From Sphingomonas sp. (lineage in GTDB: Bacteria > Pseudomonadota > Alphaproteobacteria > Sphingomonadales > Sphingomonadaceae), in the NCBI RefSeq assembly GCF_019242355.1, contig NZ_JAFAVR010000271.1, positions 1-35,795 on the forward strand: a stretch of DNA of 35,795 bases, in the 5' to 3' direction. Position numbers and translations under genes: made by a program. Position 1 is the stretch's first letter; every line of letters begins with the position of its first letter. Shown here in pieces: positions 22,657-30,244 of the stretch. The notes beneath the pieces were generated by a model that did no database searches, was not told the DNA's origin, and saw nothing but the letters and a program-made list of their open reading frames with translations.

Positions 22657-23105
22657 TATTCGACCTCCTCTTCCCGTGCGCGGAAGTCGGGACGCTCGCC
22701 CCGCTCACCGCCACGCTCACCGCGATCTCCGCCGCGGAAGCCCTCGCGATCGCCGCCACGCGGGCCGCGCTCACGCTCCTTCTCACCGCGCCGCATCATG
22801 GCCGAGGGTCCGGCCTCATGCTCGTCGACGCGGATGGTGAGGAAGCGGATGATGTCCTCGTTGATGTTAGACTGGCGCTCGAGCTCGGCGATGGCCGGAG
22901 CGGGCGCGTCGATGTCGAGGGCGACGTAGTGCGCCTTGCGGTTCTTGGCGATCCGGTAGGCGATGGAGCGAAGGCCCCAGGTCTCCGTCTTGGCGATCTT
23001 CCCGCCGTTGTCCTCGATGATCTTGGTGGCGTTTTCCGCAAGCGCGTCCACCTGGGCCTGGGCCAGGTCCTGACGCGCGAGGAAAACATGCTCGTAGAGC
23101 GGCAT
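22656..23105 (-). CDS. rpsF: 30S ribosomal protein S6
   Basis: A 149-aa bS6 protein. The core [60 protein letters not shown] and [17 protein letters not shown] is standard. The last ~40 residues are an Arg/Gly/Glu-rich tail ([20 protein letters not shown]), typical of some alphaproteobacteria and possibly RNA-binding. It is the first gene of the operon and overlaps rpsR by one base. Confidence 0.97.
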   Translation of the reverse strand: MPLYEHVFLARQDLAQAQVDALAENATKIIEDNGGKIAKTETWGLRSIAYRIAKNRKAHYVALDIDAPAPAIAELERQSNINEDIIRFLTIRVDEHEAGPSAMMRRGEKERERGPRGGDREGFRGGDRGERGGERGERPDFRAREEEVE

Positions 23106-23370
23106 GCTGTTCTCTCATGTTGGCCGATCGCTGACGCCGCCCAATGCGGCGCCCCTCCGGCTGTCGTCCTTCATTGCTGCCGGCGGTCGGCATGGCGCTC
23201 CGCCGGGTCCGCGCCTATGGCCAAAGCCGGCGGAAAAGGCAAGCCAAGCCAAAGCATTGCAATAAAAACGAAACTCGGCGCGGCAATTCATTTGCCATTA
23301 ACACGCAAGCGGAATGAAGTAAGGAGCCGCGAGGCGTTTCCGCCGTTTACGCGTCAGGAGGACCAGTAAG
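23106..23370. other. Divergent spacer with rpsF leader hairpin
   Basis: The 265-bp spacer holds the rpsF leader on one side and the lipoprotein promoter on the other. A hairpin CGCCGC-CCAAT-GCGGCG lies at 23135-23151, about 30 nt before rpsF, and could belong to an S6:S18-type autoregulatory leader; I cannot confirm the motif by eye. The right half (23250-23320) is AT-richer than its surroundings, as a promoter would be. Confidence 0.4.
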
Positions 23371-23895
23371 ATGAGTAGCAGGATCATGAAGGGCGCCGTC
23401 GCCTCGCTGATCGCAATCGCGATGGCGGGCTGCACGACGACCGGTATCGGGACCGGCCAGGCAGTCGGCCAGAATCTCGGCGCGCAGTTCACCTGGACCG
23501 AGAATGGCGGCACCAGGGGCATGATGACCGCTCAGCTGAGCGACGGCACGGTTTACCAAGGCCCGTTCTTCCAGATCACGTCGGAAGGCCGGATGGACTA
23601 TGACCCGCTGTGGAACGGCTGGGGCGGCGGCTTCGGCTGGGGCCACGGCTGGGGCGGTCACCGCTTCGGCTTCGGCTGGGGCGGTTGGGGCCCGTGGGGT
23701 CCGTACGACGACACCTTCACGCAATATAGCGGCCAGGTGCTCGCCAACCTGCAAGGACCGCAGGGCTTCATGCGCTGCCACTTCAGCCTGATGCGTCCGA
23801 CGGGCGGAATGGCGAGCGGCGGCCTTGGCCAGTGCCAGCTGCCTAGCGGCACGATCATCAACGCCCAGTTCCCGCCCCACCCGAGCAGCTGGTAA
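23371..23895 (+). CDS. Outer-envelope lipoprotein, Gly/Trp-rich
   Basis: A 174-aa predicted lipoprotein. The signal sequence MSSRIMKGAVASLIAIAMAGC ends in a lipobox with lipidated C21. After a beta-rich part (FTWTENGGTRGMMTAQLSDG TVYQG) comes a striking Gly/Trp/His/Phe-rich segment (residues ~90-120, for example GGGFGWGHGWGG and FGWGGWGPWGPY), then a second beta-rich part with two Cys (GFMRCHFSLM, GLGQCQLPSG). The two halves read as a single beta-sheet domain (TxQLSDGTxY ... GQCxLPSGxxI) interrupted by a low-complexity loop. GAGGACC precedes the ATG. Function unknown. Confidence 0.82.
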   Translation: MSSRIMKGAVASLIAIAMAGCTTTGIGTGQAVGQNLGAQFTWTENGGTRGMMTAQLSDGTVYQGPFFQITSEGRMDYDPLWNGWGGGFGWGHGWGGHRFGFGWGGWGPWGPYDDTFTQYSGQVLANLQGPQGFMRCHFSLMRPTGGMASGGLGQCQLPSGTIINAQFPPHPSSW

Positions 23896-24237
23896 GCGAA
23901 GCCGCCGAGCATAAGCGAGTGCTTGCCCAAGCAAGCCTCGCTTGTGTCCTAGAGAAGCGCAAAGGCCGGCTGGCGAGGCGTTCGGCGCGACGCGGCGCGG
24001 ACACATTTCTCTCGAAGCTTCGAGGCGATCATAAGGTCGCCAGCGTTCTGTCCCACACGCCTGCCGCCCGGCTCTCCGTCGCGGCGTCCTTTCGCGTCTG
24101 CGCGTAAAGCGACAGCCCTCGATAAAGTAACGCCAGCAGCGACTCTATCCGTACTCTGGTGCCCCTGAGCACATTGCCCTTCGGGCCAAACCGTCGTCCG
24201 CTTCGACAGCCGCCGATTGACTCGGTAAAAGCGCCGG
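23896..24237. other. Gene-free region between lipoprotein and Rieske genes
   Basis: 342 bp without a convincing gene. At its left end is a hairpin AAGCGAG-T-GCTTGC-CCAA-GCAAGC-CTCGCTT (23913-23943), 13 pairs with a one-base bulge, possibly the lipoprotein terminator although only CTTGTGT follows. ORFs on both strands (23919+ and 23949-) lack ribosome binding sites and family sequence. The right end should hold the Rieske gene promoter, but I see no clear hexamers. Confidence 0.5.
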
Positions 24238-25401
24238 ATGGCCACTAGATTGCGCGAAGTTGCCGCTGAACCGGATCCTCTCGACGGCATGAGCCTGCCC
24301 GGCTGGCTCTACCACGATCCGGAATTCTTTTCCGCCGAGGTCCGGGCCTTCCTTCGCGCCGCGCCGCAGGTGGTTTGTCACGAAAGCGAGATCGCCCTCG
24401 CCGGCGAATGGCGCAGCCTCGATTATCTCGGGGAGAGCGTCATCGTCATCCGCGGCGACGACGGCAAGGTTCGGGCGTTCGTCAATGTCTGCCGCCATCG
24501 CGGTTCAAGGCTGGTCGACGGCACCGGCGGTTGCGCGCGGGTTCTGACCTGCCCCTATCATGCCTGGAGCTACGCCCGCGATGGGCGGCTCGTCGGCGTT
24601 CCCCACCGCAACGAGTATCCGGGTCTGCGCACGGATGAGCTGGGCCTCGTGCCGGTCGCGTTGGAGCGCTGGCACGGCTTCCTGTTCGTGACTCTGGAGC
24701 CCGGCGCGCCCGCGGTGGCCGACATGATGGCGCCCTATGAGGAGGAGGTCGCGCCCTACCGGCTCGAGCAATTGCGAGCGATCGGCCGAGTGACGCTCCG
24801 TCCCCGTCCTCTCAATTGGAAGACCATCGCCGACAATTATTCCGACCATCTCCATATCCCGGTCGGGCATCCCGGCCTCACCCGCCTGTTCGGCCGCAAC
24901 TACCGGATCGAGGCTCAGGCGGAGGTTGACCGGATGGAGGGCGACCTCGTCGACCGGGAGTCCGACAACCCGTCCGAGCGGGCCTACCAGCGGCTGCTGC
25001 CTGCGGTCGACCACCTGCCGCCCTCGCATCGGCGCAAGTGGCTCTATTACAAGCTCTTCCCCAATGTCGCCTTCGATATCTACCCCGACCAGGTCGACTT
25101 CATGCAGTTCCTGCCGGTCAGCGCGACGGAGACCGTGATCCGCGAGATCAGCTATGCGCTCCCCGACGACCGGCGCGAGATGCGGGCCGCGCGCTACCTC
25201 AACTGGCGCATCAATCGGCGGGTCAACGCCGAGGACACCGAGCTCATCACCCGGGTCCAGCTCGGCATGCAGTCGCCAAGTTACGTCGCAGGGCCGCTGG
25301 GGAAGAGTGAGGTCTGCCTGAGGAGTTTCGCGAGCAAGCTTCGCCGCCTCATTCCGGAAGCGCGGCTGGACTCGTCTCCGGCCCCCGGCTGGAGCCGCTG
25401 A
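24238..25401 (+). CDS. Rieske non-heme iron oxygenase, alpha-subunit type
   Basis: A 387-aa ring-hydroxylating-type oxygenase. The Rieske [2Fe-2S] motif is complete: C85-R-H87 ... C105-P-Y-H108. The catalytic domain has the mononuclear iron site DNYSDHLHIPVGHPG, with H206, H211 and probably D203. The Rieske sequence VCRHRGSRLVDGTGG resembles enzymes that demethylate or hydroxylate quaternary amines and aromatic acids, but the substrate cannot be read. No reductase or beta subunit lies nearby, so electrons must come from elsewhere. ATG 24238 is the first good start; MSLPGWLYHDPEFF downstream is possible. Its 3' end overlaps the convergent permease by 53 bp. Confidence 0.9.
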   Translation: MATRLREVAAEPDPLDGMSLPGWLYHDPEFFSAEVRAFLRAAPQVVCHESEIALAGEWRSLDYLGESVIVIRGDDGKVRAFVNVCRHRGSRLVDGTGGCARVLTCPYHAWSYARDGRLVGVPHRNEYPGLRTDELGLVPVALERWHGFLFVTLEPGAPAVADMMAPYEEEVAPYRLEQLRAIGRVTLRPRPLNWKTIADNYSDHLHIPVGHPGLTRLFGRNYRIEAQAEVDRMEGDLVDRESDNPSERAYQRLLPAVDHLPPSHRRKWLYYKLFPNVAFDIYPDQVDFMQFLPVSATETVIREISYALPDDRREMRAARYLNWRINRRVNAEDTELITRVQLGMQSPSYVAGPLGKSEVCLRSFASKLRRLIPEARLDSSPAPGWSR

Positions 25402-26740
25402 TCCCGGACCGGCGATTGCCTTTCATATACAGCAGGATCGGAACCCCGCTGGCGAGCAGAGCCAATCCCCATAGCGCCGCCGAAAGGCCCGCGCCCCAGT
25501 AGGTCCAGATTGAAAACAGCAGGCCAATTCCGCCGCAAACGCCGAGCGCGCTTCCGCGAAGCTTCTTGCGCGCGACCAGCGTCAGGGCCGCGGCGGTGCA
25601 CCCGGTGTAGAGTGCGAAAGTCGCGGTCACCGAGATAAGCGTAAGGAAACCGAAAATGCCGGTCAGCGACCGACTGTAATTCATGCCGATGAGCAGGCTT
25701 GCGGCAACGGCGGCCAAGACCTGTGCACGGACCGGAGTCCCGAGCCCCGTGGTCTTGCCGAACCAAGCCGGAAACGCGCCATCGCGAGCGAGCTTGAGCG
25801 GTACCTCTCCCGAGCAGAGGATCCAGCCGTTGAGGGCTCCCAACGCGCTAATCACCGCAAAGAGGGCGATCGCCGAGCTGGCGACGGGACCGACCAAAGG
25901 CTGAACGGCGTCCGCGAAGGGCGACGGCGATGCCGCCGCCGCCTTGGCCGGGAGGAGATAGAGCACCGACCAGGTCGCGGCGAGGTAGATCATGCCGGTT
26001 GCGGCGGCTCCGGTCACCGATGCGATCGGGATGTTACGGTGAGGGTTCTTGACCTTGTCGCAAGAGACAGTGGCGGACTCGAAGCCGAGCATGGAGAACA
26101 TTGCCAGCGCGGCAACGGACGCGACGGAGCCGGTCGAGATCCGAACGTCTGCCTGCGTGGCCGGCGTAGCGCCCCGGCTGAGGTAGGCGGCGGCGACCAG
26201 AACCACGGCGACGAGCGGGAGCGCCTTCAGCAGAGTCGTCACGGTTTGCACCCGCCCCGCGTTGCGCGCCCCGGTGGTGTTGACCAGCGTGAACGCCCAG
26301 ATGATCGCGATTGCCACCATTGGCGCAATCATCGGTGTATTGAGGCTGGGCACGATGTGGCTGAAATTGCTGACGGCCGCGATCCCCAGCGACGCATTTG
26401 CCGTCCACATCGACACGAGATAGCTCCACATGACGAGGAACGAGACCTGCCGGCCAAAAGCCTCTTCGACATAGACGAACGGTCCGCCTTCGATGCGCGC
26501 GGATAGCAGGGCGAGCGTTGCCGCCAGAACCATCGATCCGGCGATCGTTACCACCCAGCCGTAGATGGCACTCGGTCCGAACGGGGCGAGCAAAGCGGGC
26601 AGCAGGAAGATGCCGGAGCCGATCATGTTGCCGACAATGAGAGCGATGCTCATTGGCAGGCCGAGCTGGCGCTCGCTCGCAGCCGGATCGACGTTCATCG
26701 GTGGGTCGATAATATCGGCAGGCACCGACCTCGCGGCCAT
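25349..26740 (-). CDS. APC-family amino-acid / polyamine permease
   Basis: A 463-aa inner-membrane transporter with about 12 hydrophobic segments. The APC signature SIALIVGNMIGSGIFLLPA (helix 1 unwound GSG) and the helix 6 region MFSMLGFESATVSCDKVKNP HRNIP identify the family, close to the AdiC/PotE/CadB antiporter group. Substrate could be a basic amino acid or polyamine; no decarboxylase gene is adjacent, which argues against an acid-resistance pair. Its last ~17 codons lie antisense to the Rieske gene. ATG 26740 gives MAARSVPADIIDPPMN; a later ATG would start at MNVDPAAS. Confidence 0.9.
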   Translation of the reverse strand: MAARSVPADIIDPPMNVDPAASERQLGLPMSIALIVGNMIGSGIFLLPALLAPFGPSAIYGWVVTIAGSMVLAATLALLSARIEGGPFVYVEEAFGRQVSFLVMWSYLVSMWTANASLGIAAVSNFSHIVPSLNTPMIAPMVAIAIIWAFTLVNTTGARNAGRVQTVTTLLKALPLVAVVLVAAAYLSRGATPATQADVRISTGSVASVAALAMFSMLGFESATVSCDKVKNPHRNIPIASVTGAAATGMIYLAATWSVLYLLPAKAAAASPSPFADAVQPLVGPVASSAIALFAVISALGALNGWILCSGEVPLKLARDGAFPAWFGKTTGLGTPVRAQVLAAVAASLLIGMNYSRSLTGIFGFLTLISVTATFALYTGCTAAALTLVARKKLRGSALGVCGGIGLLFSIWTYWGAGLSAALWGLALLASGVPILLYMKGNRRSGISGSSRGPETSPAALPE

Positions 26741-26873
26741 TGAAGTCTCCTGCCTGGCTGCGGCTCTGCAGCGCCGCGGTTAACGCGGTTCAGCTATAGC
26801 GGAAACGCTGCGGCTGTCGCGAACGAAAATCCGGACGGCGTTAGGTCCATGCGATAGCTCGTACCGTTGCCGG

Positions 26874-27347
26874 CTAGCGCCTGATCGCTTCCGCCATCGC
26901 GAGGTGCTTGCGCAGCGTCGGCAGGGTCGCCGTGGCAAGGGCCGCCGTCGCCTTATCGCCGGTGCGCGCCTGCTCCTTGAATTCGGCGATGTCCTTCTTG
27001 TGGTCGTCGATCATGTAACGCGCCACCTCGCGGTCGAAGTGGGCGCCGCTGAGGCGTTTCAGCCGATAGAGCTCATCGCGCGCCTCTGGCGCCATGGTGG
27101 CGCGGATATGCAGATGCTCGCGAGCCGCGACGGCCTGGGCCTTCGGCAGCGCTGCACTATGGTCGCGGTTCAGGGCCGCGCCAAAGTCGCGCACCTGCGC
27201 CGACGCGCCATGCGCCTGAATCAGCTTGCCGAGCGTCGACTCCGAATAATCGCCCTCGACCGCATCCTTGAGGAAATGGGCGGATGGGGCGGCGAAGGCC
27301 GGCGTGGCGACGAATATGGCTGAGGCGAACAGGATCGTGCGGAGCAT
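26874..27347 (-). CDS. DUF4142 periplasmic protein
   Basis: A 157-aa exported protein. The signal peptide MLRTILFASAIFVATPAFAA is clear, and the DUF4142 helical domain follows: SAHFLKDAVEGDYSESTLGK, VRDFGAALNRDHSAALPKAQ, and near the end HFDREVARYMIDDHKKDIAE, FKEQA and LPTLRKHLAMAE. The family is ferritin-like in shape, often stress-induced, with no proven reaction. ATG 27347 fits the signal peptide and has GGAGAG upstream; the longer track start would precede it by 37 codons. It diverges from fabD across 122 bp with a perfect palindrome. Confidence 0.88.
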   Translation of the reverse strand: MLRTILFASAIFVATPAFAAPSAHFLKDAVEGDYSESTLGKLIQAHGASAQVRDFGAALNRDHSAALPKAQAVAAREHLHIRATMAPEARDELYRLKRLSGAHFDREVARYMIDDHKKDIAEFKEQARTGDKATAALATATLPTLRKHLAMAEAIRR

Positions 27348-27411
27348 CACGGCTCTCCATGCGAGGTGGCGCTGACGGAACCCGTGGCGCTCCGTGCCGG
27401 TTCCGAGGGTT

Positions 27412-27433
27412 GCTTGACCGGTGCCGGTCAAGC
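27412..27433. promoter_or_regulatory. Perfect palindrome between DUF4142 and fabD genes
   Basis: GCTTGACCGG-TG-CCGGTCAAGC: 10-bp arms with a 2-bp spacer, 37 bp before the fabD start and 65 bp before the DUF4142 start. It has the size and symmetry of an operator for a dimeric regulator, and there is no upstream gene that needs a terminator here. Confidence 0.55.
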
Positions 27434-27469
27434 GGCCAAGCGGCGGCTCCGACAGCAACAGGGGTAACG

Positions 27470-28408
27470 ATGCGCGCTTTTCTATTTCCCGGACAGGGCA
27501 GCCAGGCGGTCGGCATGGGTGCCGCGCTCGCCGATGCGAGCCGGACGGCGCGCGACATCTTTGACGAGGTCGATGAGGCGCTCGGACAGAACCTGTTCCG
27601 GCTGATGCGTGACGGGCCTGAGGACGAGCTCAAGCTCACCGAGAATGCCCAACCGGCGATCATGGCACATTCGATCGCCGTTTTTCGCGCGCTGACGCAG
27701 GACGGCGGGGTGGACATGGCGAAGGCGGCAAGCTTCGTCGCCGGTCATAGCCTTGGGGAATATTCGGCACTATGCGCGGCTGGCTCGTTCGACCTCGCGA
27801 CGACGGCCAAGCTGCTGAAGCTGCGCGGCCAGGCGATGCAGCAGGCGGTGCCGGTCGGCCAGGGCGCGATGGCGGCGCTTCTGGGCGCGGACCTCGCGCT
27901 TGCTCAGAAGATCGCCGACGCGGCGGCGCAGGACGAGGTCTGCACCGTCGCCAACGACAACGACCCGAGTCAGGTCGTAATATCCGGCGCTAAGGCGGCG
28001 ATCGATCGGGCGATTGCGATTGCGAAGGACATGGGGGCCAAGCGCGCGGTGCCGCTGCCGGTGTCCGCGCCGTTCCATTGTCCGCTGATGCAGCCGGCGG
28101 CCGAGGCGATGCGCGATGCGCTGAGCTATGTCGTAGTCCAGCAGCCCGCGGTGCCGCTGGTCGCCAATGTCACTGCCGAGCCGGTCACCGACCCCGACAC
28201 GATCCGCGACCAGCTCGTCGATCAGGTTACCGGCATGGTCCGCTGGCGGGAAAGCGTCGCCAACATGGGAAGCGCCGGCGTCGAGGAATTTGTCGAATTG
28301 GGCGGCAAGGTGCTCGGCCCCATGGTGAAGCGCATCCTGCCCGACGCCAGGGTCACCAGCCTCCTCACCATCGACGACATCGAAGCTCTGGCGAAGGAGA
28401 TCGCCTAA
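27470..28408 (+). CDS. fabD: Malonyl-CoA:ACP transacylase
   Basis: A 312-aa FabD that loads malonyl onto acyl carrier protein for fatty-acid synthesis. GQGSQ (residues 8-12), ENAQPAIMAHS, the nucleophile S94 in GHSLGEYSA, R-containing KLLKLRGQAMQ, and the catalytic-His segment SAPFHCPLM are all present. ATG 27470 begins MRAFLFPGQGSQ, the family start. A palindromic possible operator lies 37 bp upstream. The stop overlaps the fabG start (TAATG). Confidence 0.97.
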   Translation: MRAFLFPGQGSQAVGMGAALADASRTARDIFDEVDEALGQNLFRLMRDGPEDELKLTENAQPAIMAHSIAVFRALTQDGGVDMAKAASFVAGHSLGEYSALCAAGSFDLATTAKLLKLRGQAMQQAVPVGQGAMAALLGADLALAQKIADAAAQDEVCTVANDNDPSQVVISGAKAAIDRAIAIAKDMGAKRAVPLPVSAPFHCPLMQPAAEAMRDALSYVVVQQPAVPLVANVTAEPVTDPDTIRDQLVDQVTGMVRWRESVANMGSAGVEEFVELGGKVLGPMVKRILPDARVTSLLTIDDIEALAKEIA

Positions 28409-29148
28409 TGTTCGACCTCAGGGGCATGACGGCGCTGGTCACGGGCGCTTCTGGCGGCCTCGGCAGCGCGATTGCGAAGGCCTTGGCGGGGCAAGGCGCC
28501 CGGCTTGCGGTGAGTGGGAGCAATGTCGACAAGCTGGAGAGCTTCCGCTCCGGCCTGGGCGGCGATCATGTCGCGCTGCCGTGTAATCTCTCCGACGGCG
28601 CGGCCGTCGACCAGCTCGTCCCGCAAGCGGTCGAGGCGCTGGGCGGCAAGCTTGACATCCTCGTCAACAACGCCGGCGTGACTCGCGACAATCTCCTGAT
28701 GCGGATGAAGGATGAGGAGTTCGAGGACGTGATCCGCATCAATCTCGAGGCCGCGTTCCGGCTGATGCGGGCGGCCGCGAAGCCGATGATGAAGGCCCGC
28801 TTCGGGCGGATCATCTCGGTGACGTCCGTCGTGGGTGTAACCGGCAATCCCGGGCAGGCCAATTATGTGGCGTCGAAGGCGGGGCTGATCGGCATGACCA
28901 AGGCGGTTGCGCAGGAGCTCGCAAGCCGTGGCATCACCGTCAACGCCGTCGCGCCCGGATTCATGACCTCGGCAATGACCGAGGCGCTGAACGAACAGCA
29001 GCGAGCGGGCATCCTTTCACGCATTCCGCTCGGCCAGATGGGCAGCGGCGACGATATCGGTGCCGCCTGCGTCTATCTCGCCAGCCGCGAGGCAGGCTAC
29101 GTCACCGGGCAAACGCTGCACGTGAACGGCGGAATGGCAATGCCGTGA
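28408..29148 (+). CDS. fabG: 3-oxoacyl-[acyl-carrier-protein] reductase
   Basis: A 246-aa SDR that reduces 3-oxoacyl-ACP in fatty-acid elongation. TGASGGLG (12-19), NNAG, S140, Y153 and K157 (YVASK) and the C-terminal GQTLHVNGGMAMP are complete. RDNLLMRMKDEEFEDVI is the FabG-specific motif. It is coupled to fabD by TAATG. The usual next genes acpP and fabF are absent; a convergent PAP2 gene overlaps its last 47 bp instead. Confidence 0.97.
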   Translation: MFDLRGMTALVTGASGGLGSAIAKALAGQGARLAVSGSNVDKLESFRSGLGGDHVALPCNLSDGAAVDQLVPQAVEALGGKLDILVNNAGVTRDNLLMRMKDEEFEDVIRINLEAAFRLMRAAAKPMMKARFGRIISVTSVVGVTGNPGQANYVASKAGLIGMTKAVAQELASRGITVNAVAPGFMTSAMTEALNEQQRAGILSRIPLGQMGSGDDIGAACVYLASREAGYVTGQTLHVNGGMAMP

Positions 29149-30073
29149 TCGCTTCGAGCGGCAGGCGGGCGAAGACTAGTCGCCTCGCCGCCGCAATGCT
29201 CGCCCCCGCAATCGCGACGCCGGCGATCACATCGACGAAATAATGACCGCCGTTGACCGGCGTCGCGGCAATGGTGAGCAGGGCCACGAGGCCGCCGCCC
29301 CACCGCAGCCACTTGAGGCCGCTCGTCCAGAATGCCCACAAGGTCGTCGCCGCAAGTGCGCCGTGGTAGCTCGGGAAGACGATGATCCCTTGCATCTTGC
29401 GCAGGTCGAGGCTTGCAAGGCTGCCGTTCCTCACCGCCAGGAAGTCGCGGACGTCGGCCAGGTCCGCCGACTGCCAGACATGCGCGAAGCCGCTTGGCTT
29501 GAGCGCGAGGAAGGTGAAGTTGCCGACCGCCGGAAATAGCGGCGAGAGCAGGATGGCCGTCGTTCCGCTCAGGATCGCGGCGAGGATGAACATGCGAAGC
29601 CGATCCAGCCTGCCGCTGAAACCAAGCGCGACGATGACGACGATCGTCTGCGGGATCAGCGTCCCATAGGCGAAGCCATAGGCGGCGACGAGCCAGGCGT
29701 GACGGTCGACGAACCGCGCGTAGGCGAGCCAGTCGAGGCCGAGCGCCCGATCCCAACGGTGTAGCGTCGGATCCCACAGTGGCCCTCCATCGCGCGCTAG
29801 CAGGTAGGAGAGGACCGCCCCGAGTGCGCTGAAGACCAGTGCCTGGGCGAGGCCGATGCAGCAGGCACTGAACCGGTCGTTGACTCGGACATGTCGATAG
29901 AACAGCGCCGCCGAGCCCAGGGCTGCGCAGGCAAACGCGAGATTGGCGAGGCTGACCATCGCGACATGCAGTGGGGAGGTCAGCTCGGCGCCGATCACCG
30001 CGACGGCAAGCGCCGTAATCGCCGCCCAGCTGATGCTGTCGTTGCTCATCCGTTCGGGTTGATCCGCGGCCAT
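29102..30073 (-). CDS. PAP2-superfamily membrane phosphatase
   Basis: A 323-aa membrane protein with about six hydrophobic segments. PAP2 active-site motifs are visible as FPSYHGALA (PSxH, motif 2) and NGGHYFVDVIAG (motif 3). Motif 1 is not clear. The layout resembles the inositolphosphotransferase-like PAP2 group. It may dephosphorylate a lipid phosphate or transfer a phospho head group. I chose ATG 30073 (MAADQPERMSND); ATG 30049 is also possible and the ribosome binding sites are weak for both. The track start at 30244 would run through the dnaK promoter. Confidence 0.82.
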   Translation of the reverse strand: MAADQPERMSNDSISWAAITALAVAVIGAELTSPLHVAMVSLANLAFACAALGSAALFYRHVRVNDRFSACCIGLAQALVFSALGAVLSYLLARDGGPLWDPTLHRWDRALGLDWLAYARFVDRHAWLVAAYGFAYGTLIPQTIVVIVALGFSGRLDRLRMFILAAILSGTTAILLSPLFPAVGNFTFLALKPSGFAHVWQSADLADVRDFLAVRNGSLASLDLRKMQGIIVFPSYHGALAATTLWAFWTSGLKWLRWGGGLVALLTIAATPVNGGHYFVDVIAGVAIAGASIAAARRLVFARLPLEAITALPFRRSRAAFAR

Positions 30074-30143
30074 GGCGCAGGGGTCGCACGAAGCTGTTAA
30101 TTTTGCACAAAGCACGTGGGGCCAGGTCTTGGACCGCCCGTGC

Positions 30144-30171
30144 CTTGTTGTCGCGCTCCTTGCACCTATAT
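30144..30171 (+). promoter_or_regulatory. Sigma-32 (RpoH) heat-shock promoter of dnaK
   Basis: CTTG at 30144-30147, exactly 17 bases, then CCTATAT at 30165-30171. This matches the alphaproteobacterial heat-shock consensus CTTG-N17/18-CYTATNT at every fixed position. The dnaK start lies about 74 bp beyond the -10 element. No CIRCE element is seen. Confidence 0.82.
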
Positions 30172-30244
30172 CGCCCTCCGAAATCAACAATCCGGTCGCC
30201 TTTCGGGAGATCGGAGAGGGGCATAGGAAGAGGGACAGAGACAC

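Noticed and set aside
23919-24290. Two small ORFs (62 aa plus, 113 aa minus) in the spacer before the Rieske gene
   Set aside because: Neither has a ribosome binding site, a recognisable domain or a clear amino-acid pattern; the minus one also runs into the Rieske start.
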